Shown here in pieces: positions 37,432-48,425 of a stretch of 64,000 nt of DNA (within the stretch, counting starts at the first letter, position 1; each line of letters begins with the position of its first letter). The stretch covers positions 161,827 to 225,826 of the forward strand of contig JACEEZ010024156.1 of NCBI GenBank assembly GCA_016584305.1, written 5' to 3'. The stretch is from Chionoecetes opilio (lineage: Eukaryota > Arthropoda > Malacostraca > Decapoda > Majidae). Made by a program: the position numbers and the translations under genes. The notes beneath the pieces were generated by a model. It saw nothing but the letters and a program-made list of their open reading frames with translations, was not told where the DNA came from and made no database searches.

Positions 37432-38863
37432 ATATACCGCTTGCAATATATCGTTATATAAAATTAAATAACCTCTTACTCTTCTATTTTATAGCTTAAT
37501 GTAACGTAAGCTACTTATAGGTGCAAATTATTCTAAAAAAAGGATTGTATACTTCAATTTGTAGAAAAACAGCTATATATCACCGATAACTAGCTAAAAT
37601 CATTGAAAAGAACACATTTTGAGGGTATAAAGCATTATCGTAAGGTAAATGCCTTCTATTTATGATATAACACTACAATTTACAATAGACTATGAAAAAC
37701 ACGTGTAATATACAATTGCATCACAATATAGAGTCTCAAACTCCTATTATAAGCTTACAATAGTTTAAAATAGCATTTTGTAACGAAAACAACTATAATA
37801 CAACATTGTGAATTTCTCTATCAAAAAAAAGGCTGAATAATGTCAATTTTCGAAATTTTTTTGCCTTTCAAAAATACATTATAACACTTGAAAAAACGTT
37901 GTTATTAAGATTTAAATAAATACCTAAATTTCATGAAAAATACATATTTTAAGCTCATAATATTGTAAAATATAGTTGAGAAAAAATGTTGAATAATGTC
38001 AAATTTCGACATTTTTTAGCCTTTCAAAAATACATTAAAATACTTTAAAAAACGTTGTTTTTAAGATTAAAATTAATACCTAGATTTCATGAAAAATACA
38101 TATTATTAGCGCATAATATTGTAAAATATAGTTGTGTAAACCTGCTTAATAATGTCAAATTTCGAAATTTTTTAGCCTTTCAAAAATACATTAAAATATT
38201 TGAAAAAACATTGTTTCTAAGATTAAAATTGATACTTAAATTTCGTGAAAAATACATATTTTTAGCTATTATTTTGAAAAATATAGTTGTACCAAAAATC
38301 AAAAGCTATTTAGCTATAGATATAAAGAAATATACTTCAATATGTAGAAGAAAAAAAATCTTCACTGATAACTAGCTAAATTCATTGAAAACACTACATT
38401 TTATGGGTTTATAGCAATATGATAAATAAAACTACTTGTATATATACAATAACGGTACAGTTTACAAGAAACTGAAAAATGCTTGCAATATACCGTTATA
38501 TCAAAATAAATAACCTCTTACTCCTCTATTTATTAGCTTAATGTAATGTAAGCTACTTATAGATGCAAATTATTCTAAAAAAAGGATTGTATACTTCAAT
38601 TTATAGGAAAACAGCTATATATCACCGATAACTAGCTAAAATCATTGAAAATAATACATTTTGAGGGTATAAAGCATTATCAAAAGTTAAATTCCTTCTA
38701 TTTATGATAGAACACTACAATATACAAGAAACTATGAAAAACACGTGTAATATACAATTCTTTCACAATATAGAGTCTCAAACTCCTATTATAAGCTTAC
38801 AATAGTATAAAATAGCATTCTCTAACGAAAACAACTATAATACCTCATTTTGAATTTCTCTAT

Positions 38864-38887
38864 TTCTTTGAAAAATTCTTTTTCTTT
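38864..38887. repeat. 24-bp junction filler, copy 2 site b
   Basis: Counterpart of the 29,612 site in the second copy. Confidence 0.75.
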
Positions 38888-41800
38888 GTATACCGCTTGC
38901 AATATACGGTTATATCAAAATAAATAACCTCTTACGCTTCTATTTTATAGCTTAATCTAATGTAAGCTACTTATAGGTGCAAAGTATTCTAAAAAAAGGA
39001 TTGTATACTTCAATTTGTAGAAAAACAGCTATATATCACCGATAACTAGCTAAAATCATTGAAAAGAACACATTTTGAAGGTATAAAGCATTATCGTAAG
39101 GTAAATTCCTTCTATTTATGATATAACACTACAATTTACAAGAGACTATGAAAAATAGGCTTGCAAAAATACATTAATATATTTGAAAAAACATTGTTTC
39201 TAAGATTAAAATTGATACTTAAATTTCATGAAAAATACATATTTTTAGCGATTAATTTTGTAAAATATAATTGTAGCAAACATCAAAAGCTATTTAGCTA
39301 CAGATATAAAGAAATTTACTTCAATTTGTAGAAAAAAACAACTCTCACTGATAACTAGCTAAAATCATTGAAAACACTACATTTTATGGGTTTATAGCAA
39401 TATGATAAGTAAAACTACTTTGATATATACAATAACGCTACAGTTTACAAGAAACTATGAAAAAACGTTTGCAAAATACCGTTATATCACATTAAATAAC
39501 CTCTTACTCTTCTATTTATTAGCTTAATGTAATGTAAGATACTTATAGGTGCAAATTATTCTAAAAAAAGGATTGTATAATTCAATTTGTAGAAAAACAG
39601 CTATATATCACCGAAAACTAGCTAAAATCATTGAATTGAACACATTTTGAGGGTATAAAGCATTATCGTAAGGTAAATTCCTTCTATTTATGATATAACA
39701 CTACAATTTACAAGAGACTATGAAAAAAACGTGTAATATACAATTGCATCACAATATAGAGTCTCAAACTCCAATTATATGCTTACAATAGTTTAAAATA
39801 GCATTTTATAACGAAAAAAACTATAATACAACATTGTGAATTTCTCTATCAAAAAAAGGGCTGAATAATGTCAATTATCGACATTTTTTAGCTATTCAAA
39901 AATACATTAAAACACTTGAAAAAACGTTGAGTTTAAATTTTAAATTAATACCTAAATTCCATGAAAAATTCATATTTTTAGCTATTAAGTATGTAAAATA
40001 TAGTTGTAGCAAATATCAAAAAGCTATATTAAAGCGATATAAAGGAATATACTTCAATTTGTAGGCAAAAACAGCTCTTCACTGATAACTAGCTAAAATC
40101 ATTGAAAACATTAATTTTATTGGTTTATAGCAATATGATAAGTAAAACTACTTGTATATATACAATAACGCTACAGTTTACAAGACACTATGAAAAACGC
40201 TTGCAAAATACCGTTATACCACAATAAATAACCTCTTACTCTTCTATTTTAAAGCTTAATGTAATGTAAGCTACTTATAGGTGCAAATTATTCTAAAAAA
40301 AGGATTGTATACTTCAATTTGTTGGAAAACAGCTATATATCACCGATAACTAGCTAAAATCATTGAAAATAATATATTTTGAGGGTATAAAGCATTATCG
40401 TCCGGTAAATTCCTTCTATTTATGATATAAAACTACAATTTACAAGAGACTGAAAAAATCGTGTAATATACAATTGTATCACAATATAGAGTCTCAAACT
40501 CCTATTATAAGCTTACAGTAGTATAAAATAGCATTTTCTAACGAAAAAAACTATCATACAACATTGTGAATTTCTCTATCAAAAAAAGGGCGGAATAATG
40601 TCCATTTTCGACATTTTTTAGCCGTTCAAAAATACATTAAAACACTTGAAAAAAAATTCTTTTTAAGATTATAATTGATACCTAAATTTCATATAATACA
40701 CATATTTTTAGCTATTAATTTTTTAAAATATAGTTGTGTAAAAGTGCTGAATAATGTCAATTTTCGACATTTTTTAGCCCTTCAAAAATACATTAAAACA
40801 CTTGAAAAAACCTTGTTTTTAAGAATAAAATTGATGGCAAAATTTCATAAAAAATACATATTTTAAGCTCATAATATTGTAAAATATAATTGTGTAAAAG
40901 TGCTGAATAATGTCAAATTTTGACATTTTTTAGCCCTTCAAAAATACATTAAAATACATGAAAAAACGTTGTTTTTAAGATTAAAATTGATACCAAAATT
41001 TCATAAAAAATACATATGTTTAGCTATTAATTTTGTAAAATATAGTTGAGCAAATATGAAAAGCTATTTAGCTACCGATATAAAGGAATATACTTCAATT
41101 TTTAGAAAAATACAGCTCTTCACTTCAAACTAGCTAAAATCATTAAAAACACTACATTTTATGGGTTTATAGCAATATGATAAGTAAAACTACTTGTATA
41201 TATACAATAGCGCTACAGTTTAAAAGAAACTATGAAAAACGCTTGCAAAATACCATTACATCACAATAAATAACCTCTTACGCTTCTATTTATTAGCTTA
41301 ATGTAATGTAAGCTTCTTATAGGTGCAAATTATTCTAAAAAAAGGATTGTATACATCAATACATCAATTTGTAGAAAAACAGCTATATATCACCGATAAC
41401 TAGCTAAAATCATTGAAAAGAACACATTTTGTGGGTATAAAGCATTATCGTAAGGTAAATTCCTTCTATTTTATGATATAACACTACAATTTACAAGAGA
41501 CTATGAAAAACACATGTAATATACAGTTGCATAACAATATAGAGTCTCAAACTCCTATTATATGCTTACAATAGGTTAAAATAGCATTTTATAACGAAAA
41601 CAACTATAATACAACATTGTGAATTTCTCTATCAAAAAAAGGGCTGAATAATGTCAATTATCGACAAGTTTTAGCTTTTCAAAAATACATTAAAACACTT
41701 GAAAAAACGTTGATTTTATATTTAAAATTAATACCTAAATTCCATGAAAAATACATATTTTTAGCTATTAAGTTTGTAAAATATAGTTGTAGCACATATC

Positions 41801-42366
41801 AAAAAGCTATATTAAAGCAATATAAAGGAATATACTTCAATTTGTAGGAAAAAACAGCTCTTCACTGATAACTAGCTAAAATCATTGAAAACTTTAATTT
41901 TATTGGTTTATAGCAATATGATAAGTAAAACTACTTGTATATATACAATAACGCTACAGTTTACAAGACACTATGAAAAACGCTTGCAAAATACCGTTAT
42001 ACCACAATAAATAACCTCTTACTCTTCTATTTTATAGCTTAATGTAATGTAAGCTACTTATAGCAGCAAATTATTGTAAAAAAAGGATTGTATACTTCAA
42101 TTTAATGGAAAACAGCTATATATCACCGATAACTAGCTAAAATCATTGAAAATAAAACACATTTTGAGGGTATACAGCATAATCATAAGTTAAATTCCTT
42201 CTATTTATGATAGAACACTACAATTTACAAGAAACTATGAAAAACACGTGTAATATACAATTCTATCACAATATAGAGTCTCATACTCCTATTATAAGCT
42301 TACAATAGTTTAAAACAGCATTCTCTAACGAAAACAACTATAATACCTCATTTTGAATTTCTCTAT

Positions 42367-42390
42367 TTCTTTGAAAAATTCTTTTTCTTT
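42367..42390. repeat. 24-bp junction filler, copy 2 site c
   Basis: Counterpart of the 33,115 site in the second copy, again followed by AAATACCTGTTGC. Confidence 0.75.
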
Positions 42391-45300
42391 AAATACCTGT
42401 TGCAATATACCGTTATATCAAAATAAATAAACTCTTTCTCTTCTATTTTATATCTTAATGTAATGTAAGCTACTTATAGGTGCAAATTATTCTAAAAAAA
42501 GGATTGTATACCTCAATTTGTAGAAAAACAGCTATATATCTCGATTAATAGCTAGAATCATTGAAAAGAACACATTTTGAGGGTATAAAGCATTATCGTA
42601 AGGTAAATTCCTTCTTTTTATGATATATCACTACAATTTACAAGAGACTATGAAAAACACGTGTAATATACAATTAAATCACAATATAGAGTCTCAAACT
42701 CCTATTATAAGCTTACAATAGTTTAAAATAGCATTTTGTAACGAAAACAACTATAATACAATATTGTGAATTTCTCTATCAAAAAAAGGGCTGAATAATG
42801 TCAATTTTCGACATTTTTTAGCTTTTCAAAAATACATTACAACACTTGAAAAAACGTTGTTTTTTTAAGATTAAAATTAATACCTATATTTCATGAAAAA
42901 TAAATATTTTAAGCTCATAATATTGTAAAATATAGTTATGTAAAAATGCTGAATAATGTCAAATTTCGACATTTTTTAGCCCTTCAAAAATACATTAAAA
43001 TACTTGAAAAAATGTTGTTTTTATGATAAACATTGATACCTAAATTTCATAAAAAGTACATATTTGTAGCTATTAATTTTGTAAAATATAGAAGTAGCAA
43101 ATATGAAAAGCTATTTAATTACCGATATACAGGAATATACTTCAATTTGTAAAAAAAAACCAGCTCTTCACTGATAACTAGCTAAAATCATTGAGAACAC
43201 TACATTTTATGGGATTTATAGCAATATGATAAGTAAAACGACTTGTATATATACAATAACGCTACAGTTTTCAAGAAACTATGAAAAACGCTTGCAATAT
43301 ACCGTTATATCACAATAAATAACGTCTTACTCTTCTATTTTATAGCTTAATGTAATGTAAGCTACTTATAGGTGCAAATTATTCTAAAAAAGGATTGTAT
43401 ACTTCAATTTGTAGAAAAACAGATATATATCACCGATAACTAGCTAAAATCATTGAAAAGAACACATTTTGAGGGTATAAAGCATTATCGTAAGGTAAAT
43501 TTCTTCTATTTATGATATAACACTACAATTTACAAGAGACTATGAAAAACACGTGTAATATACAATTGCATCACAATATAGAGTCTCAAACTTCTATTAT
43601 ATGCTTACAATAGTTTAAAATAGCATTTTGTAACGAAAACAACTATATTACAACATTGTGAATTTCTCTATCAAAAAAAGGGCCGAATAATGTCAATTTT
43701 CGACATTTTTTAGCTTTTCAAAAATACATTAAAACACTTGAAAAAACGTTGATTTTAAGTTTAAAATTAATACCAAAATTTCATGAAAAATACATATTTT
43801 TAGCTCATAATATTGTAATATATGGTTGTGTAAAAGTGCTTAATAATGTCAATTTTCGACAATTTATAGCCCTTCAAAAATACATTAAAATATTTGAAAA
43901 AACATTGTTTTTAAGATTAAAATTGATACCTAAATTTCTTGAAAAATAATTTTTTTTAACTATAAATTTTGTAATATATAATTGTAGCAAATATCAAAAG
44001 CTCTTTAGCTACAGATATAAAGAAATATACTTCAATTTGTAGAAAAAAAAAACTCAAACAACAAAAAAACAACTGATAACTAGGTCAAATCATTGAAAAC
44101 ATTACATTTTATGGGTTTATAGCATTATGATAAATAAAACTACTTGTATATATACAATAACGGTACAGTTTACAAGAAACTATGAAAAACGCTTGCAATA
44201 TACCGTTATATCAAAATAAATAATCTCTTACTCTTCTATTTATTAGCTTAATGTAATGTAAGCTACTTATAGGTGCAAATTATTCTAAAAAAAGGATTGT
44301 ATACATCAATTTATAGAAAAACATATTTATATCACCGATAACTAGCTAAAATCATTGAAAAGAACACATTTTGAGGGTATAAAGCATAATCATGAGTTAA
44401 ATTCCTTCTATTTATGATAGAACACTACAATTTACAAGAAACTATGAAAAACCCGTGTAATATACAATTCTATCACAATATAGAGTCTCAAACTCCTATT
44501 ATAAGCTTACAGTAGTTTAAAATAGCATTCTCTAGCGAAAACAACTATAATACCACATTTTGAATTTCTGTATCCAAAAAAGGGCTGAATAATGTCAATT
44601 TTCGACAATTTCTTGCCATTCAAAAATACATTAAAACACTTGAAAAAACGTTGTTCTTCAGATTAAAATTGATACCTAAATTTCATGAAAAATACATATT
44701 TAAAGCTCATAATATTGTAAAATATAGTTGTGTAAAAGTGTTGAATAAGGTTAAATCTCGACATTTTTTAGCCCTTTAAAAATACATTAAAATACTTGAA
44801 AAAACGTTGTTTTTAAGATTAAAATTAATACCTAAATTTCATTAAAAAAAATACATATTTTTAGCTATTAAGTTTGTAAAATATAGTTGGAGCAAATATG
44901 AAAAGCTATTTAGCTACCGATATAAAGAAATATACTTCAATTTGTAGAAAAAAAAAACTCTTCACTGATAACTAGCTAAAATCATTGAAAACACTACATT
45001 TTATGGGATTTATTGCAATATGATAAGTAAAACTACTTGTATATATACAATAACGCTACAGTTTACAAGAAACTATGAAAAACGCTTGCAAAATACCATT
45101 ATATCACAATAAATAACCTCCTACTCTTCTATTTATTATCTTAATGTAATGTAAGCTACTTGTGCAAATCATTCTAAAAAAAGGATTGTATACTTCAATT
45201 TGTAGAAAAACAGCTATATATCACCGATAACTAGCTAAAATCATTGAAAAGAACACATTTTGAGGGTATAAAGCCTTATCGTAGGGTAAATTCCTTCTAT

Positions 45301-45797
45301 TTATGATATAACACTACAATTTACAAGAGACTATGAAAAACACGTGTAATATACAATTGCATCACAATATATAGTCTCAAACTCCTATTATATGCTTACA
45401 ATAGTTTAAAATAGCATTTTATAACGAAAACAACTATAATACAACATTGTGAATTTCTCTATCAAAAAAGGGCTGAATAATGTCAATTATCGACATTTTT
45501 TTGCTTTTCAAAAATACATTAAAACACTTGAAAAAACGTTGATTTTAAGTTTAAAATTAATAAATATATTTCATGCAAGAAACATATATCAAGCTCATAA
45601 TATTGTAAATTATAGTTGTGTAAAAGTGCTGAATAATGTCAAATTTCAATTTTTTTTTGCCCTTCAAAAATACATTAAAATACTTGAAAAAACGTTGTTT
45701 TTAAGATTTAAATTGATACCAAGATTTCATAAAAAATACATATTTTTAGCTCATAATATTGTAAAATATAGTTGTGTAAAAGTGCTTAATAATGTCA

Positions 45798-46374
45798 AAT
45801 TTCGACATTTTTTAGCCTTTCAAAAATACATTAAAATACTTGAAAAAACATTGTTTCAAAGATTAAAATTGATACTTAAATTTCATGAAAAATACACATT
45901 TTTAGCTATTAATTTTGTAAAATATAGTTGTAACAAATATCAAAAGCTATTCTACAGATATAAAGAAATATACTTAAATTTGTAGAAAAAAAAAACTCTT
46001 CACTGATAACTAGCTAAAATCATTGAAAACACAACATTTTATGGGATTATAGCAATATGATAAATAAAACTACTTGTATATATACAATAACGGTACAGTT
46101 TACAAGAAACTATGAAAAACGCTTGCAATATACCGTTATATCAAAATAAATAACCTCTTACTCTTCTATTTATTAGCTTAATGTAATGTAAGCTACTTAT
46201 AGGTGCAAATTATTCTAAAAAAACGATTATATACCTCAATTTGTAGAAAAACAGCTGTATATCACCGATAACTAGCTAAAATCATTGAAAATAACACATT
46301 TTGACGGTATAAAGCATAATCATAAGTTAAATTCCTCCTATTTATGATAGAACACTACAATTTACAAGAAACTA
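45798..46374 (-). repeat. Satellite subfamily II between the duplication and the second inserted element
   Basis: One B middle, B head and A head in reverse orientation (AACTAGCTAAAATCATTG, TACTTGTATATATAC, GTGCAAATTATTCTAAAA). It stops inside the A head at the duplicated TGAAAAAC. Confidence 0.88.
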
Positions 46375-46382
46375 TGAAAAAC
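46375..46382. other. 8-bp target-site duplication, left
   Basis: TGAAAAAC immediately before the left terminal inverted repeat. Confidence 0.88.
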
Positions 46383-46410
46383 CACTGATCTATATAACAT
46401 GGATCGCGGA
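46383..46410 (+). repeat. Left terminal inverted repeat
   Basis: 28 bp from CACTGATC to ATCGCGGA, identical to the reverse complement of 48,390-48,417. Confidence 0.92.
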
Positions 46411-46530
46411 TCTGGGCTAGCTGTGGCCGAGAAACTGAAGTCACCAACCACCATCTTGTCATAACCAAAACAAATACATGGGCTGGCCAGGCAGTGGCTG
46501 GGTGTTGGCTGCTGGCTTGTGATAGCCTAT

Positions 46531-46612
46531 ATTACCACCTACTACTACTATTACCACCTACTACTACTATTACCACCTACAACTACTATTAACACCTACT
46601 ACTACTACTACT
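46531..46612. repeat. 19-bp tandem repeat with TAC core
   Basis: Units of ATTACCACCTACTACTACT begin at 46,531, 46,550, 46,569 and 46,588. The last unit is extended by extra ACT/TAC triplets. Confidence 0.88.
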
Positions 46613-46675
46613 AAACTTCCAACCTAGTGCATCGTCGAACCTTCCAAGTCATTTATTTACGGTGATACACAGACA

Positions 46676-46951
46676 ACAGGTGTGTTGCGAGGCCGTACAG
46701 GTGTGTAGTGACAGGTGTCTTGCGAGGCCGTACAGGTGTGTAGTGACAGGTGTGTTGTGAGGCCGTACAGGTGTGTAGTGACAGGTGTCTTGCGAGGCCG
46801 TACAGGTGTATAGTGACAGGTGTGCTGCGAGGCCGTACAGGTGTGTAATGACAGGTGTGTTACGAGGCCGTACAGGTGTGTAGTGACAGGTGTCTTGCGA
46901 GGCCGTACAGGTGTGTAGTGACAGGTGTGTTGCGAGGCCGTACAGGTAGTG
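46676..46951. repeat. 35-bp minisatellite, eight units
   Basis: Seven 35-bp units start at 46,676 and every 35 bp after, and a 31-bp unit occupies 46,921-46,951. Each unit contains ACAGGTGTGTTGCGAGGC followed by CGTACAGGTGTGTAGTG, so an ACAGGTGTG word occurs twice per unit. Alternation of GTGTGTTGC and GTGTCTTGC suggests two-unit expansion steps. A 149-codon frame on the minus strand across this array merely cycles through all three frames every three units; I do not call it a gene. Confidence 0.93.
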
Positions 46952-47218
46952 ACAGGTGTGGTGTATGTGGTAAAGCGAGAGGCTAAGAGTGCAGTGTTAG
47001 CCCCCGAGTGTGTGTGTGTCTGACCTAATGAGCGAACGCGCAGTTCTCGTCCACTATAACGGCGCCAGCCCCGTACCGCCGCGGCCACGGGTACGGCGCG
47101 AGCCACAGTGGTCCCTAGAAGCTACTCTCGGGGATTACAGGAAGTTTAAATTAATCAAAAACCTTTGGCCTAATCAAAAAACCTTTCTTAATTAGGTATA
47201 TTGAATTGAAAGTAGTTA

Positions 47219-47315
47219 GTTTCGTACACTGATTTTGAGTATCTTCGTACATACCTGGTGTCGTTTCGTAACTCTAGTAGTCAAGTTCAATTCTGAACTG
47301 AGTGTACGAAACGAC
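47219..47315. repeat. Nested short inverted repeats around TACGAAAC
   Basis: GTTTCGTACACT (47,219-47,230) pairs perfectly with AGTGTACGAAAC (47,301-47,312), and GTCGTTTCGTA (47,260-47,270) pairs with TACGAAACGAC (47,305-47,315). Two alternative stems compete for the same right side. The function is unknown. Confidence 0.8.
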
Positions 47316-47453
47316 TATGGTTTCATATAGACTACGAAACAACTTTTGGTAATAATGGACGAGAGTTTTGCGGTCGTTTTAAGAGACATCAACTATTTTT
47401 TCTTGGCCTACAATAGGTGCTTGCTGCAATGGAGATAGTTTTATTTTGCGCAA

Positions 47454-47474
47454 CCCCCCCCCCAAAAAAAAAAA
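47454..47474. repeat. Homopolymer pair C10 then A11
   Basis: Ten C followed by eleven A, directly inside the left arm of the nested inverted repeat. The exact length may be unreliable in an assembly. Confidence 0.9.
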
Positions 47475-47487
47475 TAATAATTATATC

Positions 47488-47662
47488 AATGAAAACTTAC
47501 CTTATAGGTTTTAATGAAACCTAACCTAGCTAACTTTAAAGGTTTTAATGAAACCTAACCTAATCTTATAGGTTTTAATGAAACCTAACCTTACCTTAAA
47601 GGTTTTAATGAAACCTAACCTAACCTTATAGGTTGTAATGAAAACTAACCTAACTTTAACCA
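47488..47662. repeat. 30-bp tandem repeat with CCTAA words
   Basis: About five units start with GGTTTTAATGAAACCTAACC (from 47,507), with lengths of 34, 30, 30, 30 and about 31 bp, preceded by a partial unit. Each contains AACCTAACCTAA or a variant, the same word as arthropod-type TTAGG telomere DNA. Only two telomere-like units are in each 30-mer, so it is not a telomere tract. Confidence 0.85.
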
Positions 47663-47934
47663 CAAGGTATATTTGTTTTTTTCTTCGCAAAATAAAGCTA
47701 TCTCCATTAGAACAAGCACCGCTTATTAGGAAGCGCTATGATCATTTGTATCATAACCGCACTCAGGTCTGCTTCCGTTCCCCACTAATTGTTAACAAGT
47801 ATAAAAAAATATACTTATATCTATATCTACTTATATAAAAAAAAGTATACCATATCCACCTTTATTTTTTTTTAACTAGTAGTTGGATGACTGGAGTGGG
47901 TAGATGGATGAAGAGTGAATGGGCTGGGTGGGGA

Positions 47935-48093
47935 GTGGGTGTGGGTGTGGGTGTGGGTGTGGGTGTGGGTGTGGTGTGTGTGTGGGTGTGGGTGTGGGTG
48001 TCTGGGTGTGTGTGGGTCTGGGTGTGTGTGTGGGTGTGGGTGGGTGTGTGTGTGTGGTGGGTGTGTGGGTGGTGTGGGTGTGGGTGGGTGTGT

Positions 48094-48140
<47 letters not shown>

Positions 48141-48163
48141 TGGGTGCGTGTGTGTGTGTGTGG
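47935..48163. repeat. GTGGGT / GT simple-sequence tract
   Basis: A purine-skewed GT-rich microsatellite. It begins as about six GTGGGT units, becomes an irregular mix of GTGGGT, GTCTGG and GTGT, then an almost pure GT run near 48,098-48,138, and ends in GT before GGTTTTACTCAC. Open frames of 85-140 codons on both strands across it are low-complexity (Gly/Val/Cys or His/Thr/Pro) and are not genes. Confidence 0.95.
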
Positions 48164-48226
48164 TTTTACTCACAGGTGGAAAGATTTGCCACTTCCAGGT
48201 CCTGGTCTGTTTGTACAGGACATAGC

Positions 48227-48312
48227 AGCACAGCTTGGCATGACGAGGCGATAACACAGCCAGACAGCAAGCACAGCTTGGCATGACGAGGCGATAACAC
48301 AGCCAGACAGCA
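48227..48312. repeat. 43-bp tandem duplication
   Basis: Two exact adjacent copies (48,227-48,269 and 48,270-48,312) starting AGCACAGCTTGGCATGACG. A recent local duplication within the transposon. Confidence 0.93.
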
Positions 48313-48389
48313 ACGCAAGCCGCAGAAACAAGGCTTTGTTTTGGTTACGGCAAGATGGCGGACAGTTGGAACCAGTGCTGAGCCAGGCT

Positions 48390-48417
48390 TCCGCGATCCA
48401 TGTTATATAGATCAGTG
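48390..48417 (-). repeat. Right terminal inverted repeat
   Basis: 28 bp from TCCGCGAT to GATCAGTG, the perfect inverse of the left terminus. Confidence 0.92.
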
Positions 48418-48425
48418 TGAAAAAC
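48418..48425. other. 8-bp target-site duplication, right
   Basis: TGAAAAAC immediately after the right terminal inverted repeat, followed by ACGTGTAATATAC, which continues the interrupted satellite. Confidence 0.88.

Larger units (their letters stand above)
36538..45797 (-). repeat. 10.1-kb tandem duplication, copy 2, with an 888-bp deletion
   Basis: Nearly identical by eye to 26,400-36,537 except that the part matching about 27,055-27,942 is absent; the junction is at about 37,190. Shared private markers include a CATCAATACATCAATTT duplication (32,103 and 41,355), GCATTATCGTCCGG (31,139 and 40,391) and the truncated unit at 29,905 and 39,157. After about 45,797 the sequence no longer follows copy 1. 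Confidence 0.85.
47417..47719. repeat. Nested inverted repeat enclosing a tandem array
   Basis: The left arm 47,417-47,453 (GTGCTTGCTGCAATGGAGAT and following) pairs with the right arm 47,684-47,719 (reverse complement GTGCTTGTTCTAATGGAGAT and following). A few mismatches are present. The enclosed part is a C/A homopolymer pair plus the 30-bp tandem repeat. This looks like a smaller foldback element sitting inside the larger transposon. I could not define a target duplication. Confidence 0.7.
46383..48417. mobile_element. 2.0-kb non-coding DNA transposon with 28-bp TIRs and 8-bp TSD
   Basis: A 2,035-bp GC-richer island. Its ends are perfect 28-bp inverted repeats starting CACTGATCTATATAAC. 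It is flanked by TGAAAAAC on both sides (46,375-46,382 and 48,418-48,425), while the uninterrupted satellite has this word once (CTATGAAAAACACGTG). Further in, the two ends share a 24-bp subterminal inverted match (46,451-46,474 and 48,335-48,358) with two mismatches. No transposase is visible; the interior is minisatellite, simple repeat and nested inverted repeats. An 8-bp duplication fits hAT, P or Merlin-like transposons. CACTG does not match the usual hAT terminal consensus well, so I leave the superfamily open. Confidence 0.88.

Noticed and set aside
45449..45985. 178-codon open frame made of repeated NNVKFRHF / KYIKILEK words
   Set aside because: It tracks the 156-bp sub-repeat, whose period is divisible by three. 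Counterparts elsewhere are interrupted, and composition is typical of translated AT-rich repeat.
46657..47106. 149-codon minus-strand frame rich in His, Thr and Cys
   Set aside because: It spans the 35-bp minisatellite. The repeating peptide has a 35-residue period because three units rotate through all frames.
47488..47662. Internal telomere tract
   Set aside because: Only about two CCTAA units occur per 30-bp repeat, separated by GGTTTTAATGAAA. It is a minisatellite, not a telomere array.
48161..48200. Possible splice acceptor TTTTACTCACAG followed by GTGGAAAG
   Set aside because: No donor, reading frame or exon-like sequence supports it.
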